Positions 10,216 to 21,704 of a stretch of 64,000 nt of DNA are shown here, one piece after another. Source of the DNA: Chimonanthus salicifolius (Eukaryota; Streptophyta; Magnoliopsida; Laurales; Calycanthaceae); the NCBI GenBank assembly GCA_013350335.1, contig CM023535.1:33450991-33514990 (forward strand), given 5' to 3'. The position numbers were made by a program, and so were the translations under genes. Below the pieces are notes generated by a model. That model searched no databases and was not told the origin of the DNA. It saw only the letters and a list, made by a program, of their open reading frames with translations. The stretch's first letter is position 1; each line of letters begins with the position of its first letter.

Positions 10216-12821
10216 TAGTGCTCGTAACAAGGATTTAACTATCCGAGTAGATCCAAGCTAGAACACCATGGAAGTGTAACACCCTGGAATTTCAAAGTTA
10301 TCATTTTATATGAATTTATTCATGTTTACGAAATTGCCATTGTGATATATTTGAGTTGAATTTAAATGGGTCAATGGTTCAATCAAGACCCAATGGTTAG
10401 TAGTTTTGATTACAAAACAAATAAATGGATAAGATGAACTTAAACGGGTCAAGAATCATAATTGGGTCAAATTTTGTTAAATGGGTCAAAATGGTCAAAT
10501 GGGACCCAATGGGTCGAGATGGACATGATTAATCATGGAGTGAGCTCAAAACTTAGTTGATTTAAGTTTTCATTAATTGAGTTTGGTTTGAGTTGAAATG
10601 AATGGTGGAGTTTAGTTGAACAAAACTTATGAGTTGAATTTATTAAGTTACATGAGAGTTGTGACTCAATTTCAAATGTTTTACATGTTGGTTGCATGAG
10701 GCTTTTCATGCATGTAACATCTACTAAAGAGATAAGTGGGGTGGCTGTTTTGAGAGTTAGAAATACAAGGTTAACCAAGGGGCTAGTCATTGGGACATGG
10801 AGAGTTTTATTTAAAAGTTGAAACTCCAAGATAGATATTAAAACCAATGGGAGTTACAAAGTGTGTTCACACTTGGAGGAGGGGAGTTTCATTTCAAGAA
10901 TGAAACTCTCAAATGGGACATTGATGAGGATCAAATGGGCTGAATGGAGCTGCTGTATTATAGAGTTACAAATGAGGTTTTGACTTTTAAAATTCAAATA
11001 TGATAAGACTACACGTTGGAGGGGGGGGGTAAGGTTTCATTTCTAGATGAAACCCCCATGTAAGACGATAATGAGAGGAGGAAGAAAAGGAGAGGTTACA
11101 CAAATACCAGCATGGGAGACGTTGGAGAGCTTGGGGAGGTTTCATTGCATAGATGAAACCCCCAAGTAAGCATAAAGGACTTGGGGTTAATATGGGAGTT
11201 ACATGTGAGGCAAGTTTGGGCTGAATTTGAGTAGCCAAAAGAGGTTCAATTTTCTATCTCTATCTCTCTCTCTCTTTGCTGTCTTCTACATTCCAAAAGC
11301 AAGAACAGCAGCTGGTTACTGATTTACAATCAGTCCTTGGTTGATTTCTTTCACCAAGACAAAAGCACACTTTGAGCAAAAGGAGTTGGCACCAAGGTTT
11401 AAGATCAAAGTTTCCTTTCTCTCTCTTTCTCCCTCAAATCCATGTCATCTGGCTGAAGTATTCCAAGGAGATTGCAGCAAGGTCAGTCTCAGCCCAAAGA
11501 ACAGTAAGAGAGAAGGAGAGGTCGAGGAAATAAAGGGTCAAGAAAGGAGTCAAAAGAACCGAAGGAGACGCGGTGTTCGTAAGTGCATTTTGAACCCTTG
11601 TTTAATAGATTGGTTAAGAAAATAAGATCTGGCCATCGTATTGCTAGATCCATCAATGGTTTAAATATGGGATTATGATGTTTAAAAGTGATAAAATATG
11701 GATCATAGGGTTCGGCCCTTTGGATGGCCGAACCCCATGGGAAAACTTGGTGATTTTTATGGTGTTTGAGAGATGAAATTCATATTATGTATTGATGTTC
11801 TTTTAAAGGATTTTAAAAGGAGATAAGGTCACTGATTTTGACCAGTTATTACATGGCTGAATTATGTGTTTATTAAGCTAAGTACTGATAAAAAAATATG
11901 GACAAATATTGGAGGGTTTACATCAAGGAAACCTTGGGGTTCGGCCATGTGTATGGCCTAACCCCATGGACTGTTTTTGATGGTAATTTGGGTCAAGTGT
12001 AGGATAGATTTTTATGTAAACATAATGTGCTTTGATTCAAGAATAAACCAAGTTTATAAATGGATAAATGGATCTAAACCATAGGCCATGAGGTTCAGCC
12101 AATTGGGTGGGCCCAACCCCATGAAATGGTATGACATTTCATGGAAGTATTAAATGGTTTTGTGAGATTTTAAAGGATTTAAAGTGAAGATAAGCTTACT
12201 GTTTTTAGGTAACTATGGCTTGGCTGAACCATATTAATACTATGGTTAAATTATGGATTAAAACCATGGACAATGGTTGGATTAATTACACCAAGAACCA
12301 TAGGGTTCGGCCATATGTATGGCCGAACCCCATGGACAGTTATGTTGATATTTGGATTGAGTTTTACAAAATGGAAATCATACAAAGTGATGGGCTTATT
12401 GGATGGTTTTGAAAGGTAAAAACATGATAACATTATACTGTTATCCTATGTTTAAATGAGACCAAAAACATGTTTAAAAGGACCAAAACTATGGGGTTCT
12501 ATGGCTAAGATAGGACATGGAAGTTTAAGTGGATTTTTGGGACTTAGACTAAGTTAGAATCACATGAATGAATGCTTAACTTGCTGTTATGTAAATAAGG
12601 TTTTGGGATTTCTAGAACGGTGTACAAGTCGTGATCTGAAGACGATTCAAAGGAAGGGTCAAACAAAGTAAACAAGTGTAGGTTTCCTACCTTTATTGTA
12701 ACCACTATTTCATATGCTGTTTTATGTTGATTTCAATAACTTATATGATTGTAAAGTTATGTTTCTAAATGACATGTTTGCATAGACATCTCATGCATGG
12801 CATGGGATGATGGTGTTATAA

Positions 12822-12975
12822 CCGGAGGCCACACTCCGTCGGGGCGTCCGAAAGACCACTGTGGGGTACCCTGATGATGAGAATCCCATCAGGAGGAATC
12901 TGGAGGCCACACTCCGTCGGGGCGTCTGAAAGACCACTGTGGGTTACCTTGACGATGAGAATCCCGTCAAGTGAT
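12822..12975 (+). repeat. Two tandem 78-bp structured units
   Basis: GGAGGCCACACTCCGTCGGG occurs at 12824 and 12902. Each unit holds two small stems (GGAG...CTCC and GACGG/CCGTC-like) and a GATGAGAATCCC tail. The same module occurs in reverse at 16980-17132. Confidence 0.85.
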
Positions 12976-13519
12976 GTCTATGTTGAATGGTGATGGGTGG
13001 GACTCATTACATGTTCATTTCATACATAGCATGTTTTTATGGAATTTTGTCTCACATGTATTATTATTATATTATTTGCAAGTTTTGACTAACCATGTGG
13101 TAGCCCTATTCGAAAACACTACTGGGCGCGTTGATCTAACGCCCTATCTATATCCTTAGTGGATGATGCAAGGAAAGGGAAGAACGTGGATCGAGAAGAG
13201 GACCAAGTACGGAAACTTGGGCGGTTTGAATAATTGGAATGGATTATGAATGGACTATTTTATGGACTTGATATTTGATATATTTGGACAATGTAATTTG
13301 GTAATTAGTTATGTTGGCTTGTAATAAGTAGTTAAGATAGATGCTATGGTTTGTTTTATGTTGGATGTTTTGATTAAACGATTAGTTAAGATTGATTAGT
13401 AATTTTGGAGAATAAGTTATGTACTTTGCTATCTAAGAATGGAAAATTGGATTAGTCATAGGTTCTATTATAACTTCAGTTAGATTTAGACTAAGTTAAT
13501 TCCGCAAGTTATATATGTA

Positions 13520-13606
13520 CCATGTGCGGATCAGTTTTATGGACTTAGTTCATACGCACATGGGCTTAGCCAGTTAATGGTCGGATTTAGAGATCCGAAC
13601 TTAACT
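13520..13606 (+). other. Conserved terminal hairpin pair (HP1-HP2) of the LTR
   Basis: HP1 (13520-13563) pairs CCATGTGCG with CGCACATGG around an inner TATGGACTTAGTTCATA stem. HP2 (13572-13606) pairs AGTTAA/TTAACT outside and TCGGAT/ATCCGA inside. These arms differ from those of the other LTRs yet remain complementary, so they show covariation. Confidence 0.8.
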
Positions 13607-13701
13607 CGCGTCGTGACACTCCGTCCCCATCACATGATTATTATATATATAAAAAAAAAATTAAACTCTGAAAATTAGAGTGAAAAGGGCGGGGCGTTAC
13701 A

Positions 13702-15597
13702 GGAAGAGAGTCATGCAATATCCAAACCTCCATACTTCGATGGAACAAACTATGCCTCATGGAAGGCCAAAATGAGATTTTTTTTTGTTTCCATAGATTC
13801 ATCAGCATGGAATATTGTAAAGATTGGATGGCAAGAACCCATGGAAGAAAAAATGGTAGCATCTGCCACAACTGTATTGTTAACACGTAAGCCCTTTGCC
13901 ACTTGCACACATGCTGAGAAATCTGCTTAGGCAACAAATGGGAAAGCCATGAATGCACTAAATTGTTCAGTTTCTGACAGTGAATACAGGAGGATCATGA
14001 CTTGTAAAACTGTAAAGGATGCATGGGAAGTTCTAGAGAACCCATGAAGGTACCTCAATACTCAAGAGGTTGAAACTTTAGATCCTCTAAAATCAAATTG
14101 ACACTATTCAGACGAGGGAGGATGAAGTCTTCATGGATTTCTATTCCAAAGTTAGCGACATTGTTAATCAAATGTATGCTTTAGGAGAAGGGATACCCGA
14201 GGACAAGCTATGTACCAAAATTTTTCGGAATCTTGCAGAAAGATTCAAACCCAAGGTTGTAGCTATGGAGGACAATAGAGATGTGTCCTTAATGAACATG
14301 GATGATTTGGTTGGTTCATTGCAAACCTATGAACTACACTTTGAACAACCACAGGATAAATCTATTGTCTTGAAATCTTCCCTAAAACAACAGAAGACTA
14401 AAGAAAAAGAAAAATTTTCGGAAGATGAACTCTCAAGTGATGAAATGGAAATGTTAGCCAAAAAGTTTTATAAAAACTTTGCAAAGAGAAATAACTTGAC
14501 AAGAATGGGTAAGGGTGAACCAACTAAAAATTACCCATGAAGGAAAAAGGAGTTTAGAGGGAAAGGGAGAGAGGATGTCAAGGAGTAGACCTGTTTCAAT
14601 TGTGGAGGAAGAGGACACTACATGAATGAGTTTCCTTCGGACAAAATAAAAAAGCTATGAATGTGGGTGTAACCCATGTTGAAACTTCTGAATCAGAAAT
14701 TGATTCAGATGATGAGACCCAACAAAAAAATTGTTGTGTCAAAATGTCTCATAGCCTCGATCATTGATGATCATGAAAATCCCACAATTGTGACATAGGA
14801 AGATGAAAGTGAAGATCATGAAAATCTTCAAGCTTCCTACAATGCCTTGTTCCTTGAGAGTGAGAGGCTGGCTAAAAAACTCAACAAGGTTAAAAATGAT
14901 AAACTGAATCTCTTTCATCAAGTGGAAGATTTAAAAAACTGAAAAAACTCTCCTAACCTCTAATCTGGAACTCTCTAACAATGAAAACAAAAAACTAAAA
15001 GAGAGTAATAAATGCCTTCAAGAAGAGATAAGCATTCATTGCAAGGATGTCGAGAATCTGTGGCATCACGACAAACTTCTTGAAAAATATGTGAAAAAAT
15101 TGTCTTTGTAAGTGAAGGAACTAAAACTTCATAAAGAAAAATTCTAAGATAGGTTTACCCAAGGAGATGAAAGGCTTAGAAGACTCCTAGGTTCGGGTAA
15201 ACAACATGATGATAGGTCTGGTCTTGGTGCTTCATCCACCAAAGTACCTATGAACCATGAGGTGTTCAAAAAGACAGGTATCTCTCGCCTTTTAATGGGT
15301 AAGTACAATTTCTGCCACAAGGATGGGCATTTCAAAAGAAATTGCTATCATATGAAGAGATATCTAGAAAGGAAAGCACAAAGACAAAATGCTGTAAAAC
15401 CAATGCTTAAAAGATATCCACCAACATCTAGTCCTAAAAGAAACCGAAGAAAGGTAGATACAAGGCAAGACTCTTTGTTAAGACAGATGAATCATATCTT
15501 AAAAGAGTTGATGAATCCAAAGTTTGATCATCAAAGGTACGATCATAGTGGTGTATATACAACACCAAATGCCACAATCTTCATATTTAGGAAATAG
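13702..15597 (+). pseudogene. Ty1/copia gag (plus-strand copy), broken
   Basis: The start codon is at 10268-10270, before the inserted LTR; coding sequence resumes at 13702 (..ESHAISKPPYFDGTNYASWKAKMRF). The UBN2-like part runs through FMDFYSKVSDIVNQMYALGEG... (14133 on). A first CCHC knuckle near 14598-14640 reads CFNCGGRGHYMNEF, so its last cysteine is lost. A Lys/Glu-rich coiled-coil-like stretch follows, then a second knuckle-like motif near 15305-15350 (YNFCHKDGHFKRNC, first cysteine changed). It ends ATIFIFRK-stop at 15595-15597. Several in-frame stops lie at about 13930-14130 and 14540-14720. It is homologous along its length to the minus-strand copy. It encodes the capsid/nucleocapsid protein in intact relatives. 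No pol follows. Confidence 0.88.
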
Positions 15598-16260
15598 ACC
15601 ATTAATCATGTTTTGTTGTGGTTTAAGATTCAATTCCATATCTTAGACCACTTCAAACGAACTCACAAGAGACCATGTGAGTTCACATAGCAGAAAAGTG
15701 CTATGACATGAGGAGAGAAATTGGCTAAAACCAAGTCTAAAATGTACTTTTCCTGGTTATACTACATATTCTACTTGGAAAGCCATACATTCCATTCAAA
15801 GTAGTTTGAAATGTATATATTTTTTAATAAGAATTTCTTATTATGTGCTTGATGTGATGAAATTATGTTTGGCATATCTATGCATGAATATATGTATACC
15901 GTGCTTAGAATAGGACTCCATCAAGTTGCACATATCAAGGTTGATTGCTCTGCAATCTGTACCTCTTGGTGTTGTCGACATGTCGGTGAATAGACTGTCG
16001 GTGTGACAGACATGTCGATACTGTTCAAAATCAAGCACTATTGATAAAGGGGGAAATTGTCGAAAAAGTCGACTTGTCGATGGAACCAACATATCGGTGA
16101 GACAGAAGGTTTAAAATAAAAAGGAGTCACTTTCTGTGAAAGTGACAACACTTTCGAATTCGCAGTATCCTCTCCCGCTAAGGTCTGTGGTCCCTCCTTC
16201 TCCTCCCGTGCCCTATACCAGTTGATAAGACCTCTCGGAGCGATTTTCGTGCCGTAAACC
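15598..16260 (+). mobile_element. Copia 3' internal region, left part
   Basis: Non-coding after the gag stop. The first ~130 bp match the minus copy (2749-2892). A polypurine run AAAGGGGGAAA at 16046-16056 is followed by TGTCGAAAAAGTCGAC and several GTCGACATGTCGGT-like palindromes (about 15970-16085). I see no protease, integrase, RT or RNase H sequence, so pol is deleted or never existed in this family. An LTR interrupts the region at 16261; it resumes at 23911. Confidence 0.6.
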
Positions 16261-16356
16261 TGTAACACCCCGCCCTTTCACTCTAAAATCAGATTTTATT
16301 TTTTTTATTTTTTTTATAATAATAAACAAGTGATCGGGGCGGAATGTCACGACGTG

Positions 16357-16445
16357 AGTTAAGTTCGGACTTCTTAAGTCCGACCCTTAACTGGCCAAGC
16401 CCATGTGCGTATGGACTAAGTCCATAAGAACCGATCCACACATGG
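16357..16445 (-). other. Conserved terminal hairpin pair (HP2-HP1) of the LTR
   Basis: HP2 (16357-16392) has arms AGTTAAG/CTTAACT with the inner stem TCGGACTT/AAGTCCGA, perfect here. HP1 (16401-16445) pairs CCATGTG with CACATGG around TATGGACTAAGTCCATA. Arms covary with those of the other copies. Confidence 0.8.
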
Positions 16446-16979
16446 TACAAATAAGACTTGCGGAATAAACTTAATCTTAATCTAACTGCGGGTTATAATA
16501 AATCCTAAGACTACTCCATTTTATATCTTTAGATAGCAAAGTACATAATCATATACTCCAAAATTACTAAAATAACCTTAAGCCAACATTCATTCCAAAC
16601 CATCCAAAATAAACCAAAGCATAGTAACTAGTTAACTACATTATTACATGCCGACAATATCTAACTATCAAATTACATTGTCCATATAAAGAGTCCATAA
16701 ATCAATCCATTAAAAGTCCATTCAAAGCCCAAGCTCCTATGCTTGGTTTCCTTCAAAATCCTCGTTCTTCCCCTTTCCTGCGTCATCCACTAAGGATAGA
16801 GATAGGACGTTAGATCAACGCGCCCAGTAGGTGTTTCCGATTAGGTCTACCACAAGGTTAGTATAAAAACATGCAAATAATATAATAATACCTGTTCATC
16901 AAAATCTCATAAAAACAATGTTATGTATGTAATGCACATGTAATGAGTCCCACCCATCACAAATATACATAGCCTCCTC

Positions 16980-17132
16980 TTGACGGGATTCTCATCTTCA
17001 AGGTACCCCACAGTGGTCTTTCGGACGCCCCGACGGAGTGTGGCCTCCGGATTCCTCTCGATGGGATTCTCATCATCAAGGTACCCCACAGTGGTCTTTC
17101 GGATGCCCCGACGGAGTGTGGCCTCCAGTTTC
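16980..17132 (-). repeat. Two tandem 78-bp structured units
   Basis: GACGGAGTGTGGCCTCC ends each unit (near 17032 and 17110) and GGTACCCCACAGTGGTCTTT is shared. It is the reverse complement of the module at 12822-12975. Confidence 0.85.
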
Positions 17133-19126
17133 CATAATTACCACCCCATGCCATGCATGAGATGTCCATGATTTCATGCCATTTGTAAATACATCTTAAC
17201 ATACAAAATCACTTTGAAACTTAATAACTTAGCACATAATTCATCAAAATCAAGATAAAACATCAAATATAAGTGTGGTTCAGAAAGGTAGGAAACCTAC
17301 ACAAAGTTCACTGAGATTGACCGCTTTTTAAAACCGTCACCCGTTCACGACTTGTATACCGTTTAAGAAGTCCCGTTACCCTATTTATATAGCAGCAAGT
17401 CAAACATATCCCCATATCATTTCAAATTTAGTCTAAGTCCCAAAAACCACTTTGTGGGGCTCGGCCATACCCCATGGCCGAACCTCACCCACTTAAATTT
17501 TGGTTTCCCTTTTTATTTAATCAAAACCATACAATTTACTTATATACAAATCCCAATCCACCAAATGCAACCTTGTGGGGTTCGGCCATACACGATGGCC
17601 GAACCTCACTTAATTTTGTTGTAAACCCTTCTTTGTATTCTTAAGCCCAACACATCATTCAAATAACTTAATCTTCCAAATGAACCTTGGTAGGGTTCGG
17701 CCATACAACATGGCCGAACCTTACCACTTTGGTTTTGGCCCATATTTCTGTAATAACCCGAATTTTTGATAAATATATATATTGGCATTTATTCATTTTA
17801 AATTGAAGTTTGATGTAATAAAATGCCAAAATGGACCAAATTTTGGGACAATGGCCCAAGGATGGCCCAATTGGGCCATGGATTGGATGAAATCCATTTA
17901 ATGGGTCAATGAGGACTAATCGGGTCAAGGATGGTCAAATTGGGCCCAATACTCATTTGGGACCCAATGGACCCAATTGAGGTAAGCCTAAGGTAAGGAG
18001 GGAATTTAATTGGGCCATGGGCCCAATATTTACCCAATGGGCCAAGGTAACTAAGCCCTAAGATAAATGGATAAGACAAGAATCTAATTGGGCCATGGGC
18101 CCAATGGCAATCCAATAAGAGGGATACAATTAATAAAATTTAAATCACCTAAGTTAGGTGATAAATGGACCAAAGTAACATGGCCAATGGGGCCCACCTC
18201 CACCTCACCCATTGAGGTGGCGTGTGGACCCAAGAGTAGTGGGGCCGACCACCATGGTTGACTTGGTCAACCATGGGTGGATCATGGAGGGAAATTAATG
18301 GGATTAAATTAAATAGAAAGTGATTAATTAAATTAATCAAGGGATCAAGGTGATCTAAGTTAATCAACCTAAGATTAAAATGGTCAAATGGTTAGATGGT
18401 TAAAACCACTCCAACAAACACAAACCACCTCAAGAAAACACAAATTAAAACCATGGGCTTGAATGGTGGTTGGGTCTCAACCACCACCACCAAAGTCAAG
18501 CCAACCCATGCTTGGTTGGTGAAGAAATTAATGTTGGAGTGAAGACCACTCCAACCACCTCCATTCCATTGCAAACCAACCCATTTCACTCTAGTATTCC
18601 TCATACACCAAGAAAAAACGGCACTCACCTTGCAAGAGAGGAGAAAGAACTTAGAAGAAAAACTTAGAAGGAAAAGAAAAGAAAAGAAAAGAAAAGAGGT
18701 GAAACCTTGGATTCACCATTGGAAGATCAAGAGCTACTATCTTCATCACCTTCCCCTTTTCCCCTCTCTCAACCTAACCCTATCTTAGCCGATCCAAACA
18801 TGTCCCACCATTGATCAAGCACATCTAGCCGATTAAAGATCAAGAAGAAGGAGAAAAGAGGCCAAGAAAGTTGACGGGAGCAACAAAGACCGGAGGCGTC
18901 GTCGGATAGTAAGTATGTTCTAAACAAGAAATTTATTATTTAAGATTTTTAATTTTGAAATCCATCCTTGCCATATGATGGTGGCCAAATTATTTTAGGC
19001 TATGGAATGGATCTAAAATCCATCAAATGGAAGGCAAAGAAATGGAAGAGATGGTCTAAGAAAAAAATGAAATGAATGGATTAAGTATGGAAAAGATGGA
19101 AGCTTTAATGGATTGAATGGACCTTA

Positions 19127-20384
19127 GGGTTCGGCCATGTAGCATGGCCGAACCCCATGGCCAATGTGGATGATTTTTTAATTAGGGTTTGAAGGTTTAA
19201 AAGTATGGAGAATGATCAATGGTTTTACGAGGATTTCAAGATGTTAAAATGATTAAAAGTTGATAAATTTTAAGAGGTTTTGAATAAGGAAATTTCATGA
19301 AAATATGGGTGATCTTTCATGGCCTTGAAAGGCATAGAATGGAATGAATGGATGACCATAGGGTTCGGCCATGTAGCATGGCCGAACTCCATGGTGAATA
19401 ATGAGTGATTTATTAAGGTTATTAGGTTTAAAGATAATGAAGAAAAATGATAAATGTAAATGGACTTATTGAGTATGGAATGAAAATGGCGATGATTTAG
19501 TGATTTGAAAATAGATTATTTTGGGACAAAATTAATGATTTTCATGAAGATCTTAAAGTTGGTAATATATGGTACTTTGTTGATGGAAATGAGGAAATGA
19601 TTGGTGGTAGAAGTGGAATTTAAATGTAATTAAAAATCCAAGATAAAAAATAAGGGAAAGACATCATAGGTTCGGCCATGGTGTATGGCCGAACCCATGA
19701 CCCATGTTTTAGGTCATTCATGGGCTAAGTATGGTTTATATATGTGCTTAAATGAAATGGAAATTAAGTTAAGTTAATGATGAAATTTAAATGGATGTTA
19801 CAAGTATGATATGTGATGTTTAAATGGAATAAAGATAGTGATTGAAATGGATGATTTAAGTTTTATTGGAGGTATGTTAAATGGGTAATTGAAACCAAGA
19901 AGGATGGGGAAAGAAACATCATGGGTTCGGCCATGATGTATGGCCGAACCCATGACCCAAATTTTGATCAATTTTAGGCTAAGGTTAATGCATGTATCAA
20001 TGCCTACGAGGTTGTTTTAAAGGGCCAAAATGAATGAAGATTTGTGATTTTTGAAATGGATTATTTTTGGGACAAAATATGAGTCTTTGAAAATGGCATC
20101 AATAAAAGCGAACCCATGACCCCTTTGGGAGCCATATTATGGGCTAGGTATGGAATTATTTATGGGATTAAATATTTACAAATTTAATTAAACTAGATGG
20201 CTGATTTTATGATGTTATGTCATGATTAATAAATTATAAATGGGTCCAAGTTTATGAGTCAAATATGGGCTTAAATATGCATGGATAAAAGGGGTAACTT
20301 AACCATGGAAGAGGAGTAGCAAAACCGTAATTTGTGGCCACATTGAAGGACCATGGGTTCGACCATGGTACATGGCCGAACCCT
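19127..20384. repeat. Five GGTTCGGCCAT...ATGGCCGAACC hairpins
   Basis: Inverted repeats start at 19127, 19361, 19668, 19923 and 20355, with 10-13 bp arms and short loops. All lie between the splice-donor-like site (18909) and the GGTAGGATTCCTACC block (20663). Confidence 0.88.
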
Positions 20385-20940
20385 ATGGGGGTTGGACATG
20401 AAAATGGAAATATTATGAATGAATAAAGGAAGCGGATAGTTGCTGCGTTTTAGGCTCGCAAATCAGAATTTTAAATTTGGCCAAAATTGGATTTATGTAT
20501 GAGTCTAAAACCAATGGATAATGGGCTAAGTTAGGGACTTAATCATGGATGATGTATGGACTAATTCGGTAAATGTAATGAGGTATAGGGCGTCGCAAAC
20601 GGTACGCGATCGGCGACCGGATTATCGAACGGGAAGCGTAACGGAACGCGAAACGGTATTCGGTAGGATTCCTACCTTTTTGTAAGCGATGGATATGCGA
20701 TGGTGTTTTAAATTATTTTGACTTGGCTTACTATGGATTTATGATTTTAATTTATGATTTATGGGACTTGCACCATGATGGGTTTTAACTTATGAATTAC
20801 ATGATAGTATCATGGATTATATTTTAATATTATGCATCATATGACTATGTATGGTATATCGAATATGGTCTATCTATATACTACATAGCATAATGCACCT
20901 ACATCTCATGCATGGCATGGGCAGAAAAAAATAAACAAAC

Positions 20941-21112
20941 CGGAGTCCATGCTCCGTCGGGGCGACCGAGAATCAGACATGGGGATTGCCTGAGGGCTAT
21001 AACCGGAGTCCATGCTCCGTCGGGGCGACCGAGAATCAGACATGGGGATAGCCTGAGGGCTATAACAGGAGTCCATGCTCCATCGGGGCGACCGAGAAGC
21101 AAACATGGGGAA
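20941..21112 (+). repeat. 63-bp tandem units, about 2.8 copies
   Basis: GGAGTCCATGCTCCGTCGGG begins at 20942 and 21005, with a variant at 21068, 63 bp apart. Each unit folds as two tiny stems, GGAG/CTCC and GTCG/CGAC. Confidence 0.9.
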
Positions 21113-21615
21113 CAGGATATTGTATGATCATACGGATAATGGGTGGGACATATGACATAAGCACCCATAGCATAACATTCATCACATGATTATTTTGTTG
21201 TATTTTATTGTATCGGTATGTGTGCATCACTAATCCATGTGCTAGCCCTACTCGGAGTCCTACTGGGCGCATTGACTAACGCCTTACTTCTACCCTAGCT
21301 GATGACGCAGGAGAGGCAGGAAGCGGTGGACATACCGGAGGCCAAGCTTAGGAGCTTGGAAAGCGCAGTCCTAGTTTATATTATGTTTACATTTTGGAGA
21401 TGTAATTTTAAAGTAACTTAGCTTGTCGAGTTGTATAAATTTACATTTCTTGCGATGGTTTGGACGTTACTTATGGATGATACATTTTGTGATGTAATCA
21501 TGAACATAGGGGCATTTTGGTAAATTCAATGTTGTATCTTCCCTTCTATCTAAAAACCGGTAGGATAAACTTAATTATCATGTTCCGCAATAATTATAAT
21601 CCGTGAGCTTACTTC

Positions 21616-21704
21616 TTACGCGTGAACCATTCTCGTGGACTTAGCTCCGCGCACGCGTGGGGTTGGCCAGTTAAGGGTCGGGCTTTAGAAGCTCGGACTT
21701 AACT
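21616..21704 (+). other. Conserved terminal hairpin pair (HP1-HP2) of the LTR
   Basis: HP1 (21616-21660) pairs ACGCGTG with CACGCGT and has an inner CGTGGA/TCCGCG stem that includes a G-T pair. HP2 (21669-21704) pairs AGTTAAG/CTTAACT and TCGGGCTT/AAGCTCGGA. Confidence 0.8.

Larger units (their letters stand above)
10275..13701 (+). mobile_element. Solo gypsy LTR, plus orientation, 3.43 kb, TSD GGAAG
   Basis: It starts TGTAACACCCTGGAATTTC and ends GGGCGGGGCGTTACA. Exact 5-bp duplications GGAAG flank it (10270-10274 and 13702-13706). It interrupts copia gag right after the start codon. Modules: U3 with GGGTTTCAT/ATGAAACCC palindromes (about 10880-11165), CT-rich leader (11250-11310), donor-like GTAAGT (11579-11584), GGTTCGGCC hairpins (11708, 11936, 12089, 12303), GTAGGTTTCCTAC (near 12680), a 78-bp tandem module (12822-12975), GGGCGCGTTGATCTAACGCCC (near 13125), and the terminal hairpin pair (13520-13606). 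It belongs to the same subfamily as 61002-64000. Confidence 0.95.

Noticed and set aside
16046..16260. A second copia 3' LTR starting TGTCG after the AAAGGGGGAAA tract
   Set aside because: Tempting, but similar GGGGGAG tracts recur down to 25768, and the sequence after 16057 does not match the copia LTRs at 9093-10200 or 50762-51305; treated as an upstream PPT copy.
19127..20384. Hairpin array as microRNA precursors
   Set aside because: Arms are only 10-13 bp with tiny loops, too short for plant pre-miRNA stems; small RNA data would be needed to reconsider.
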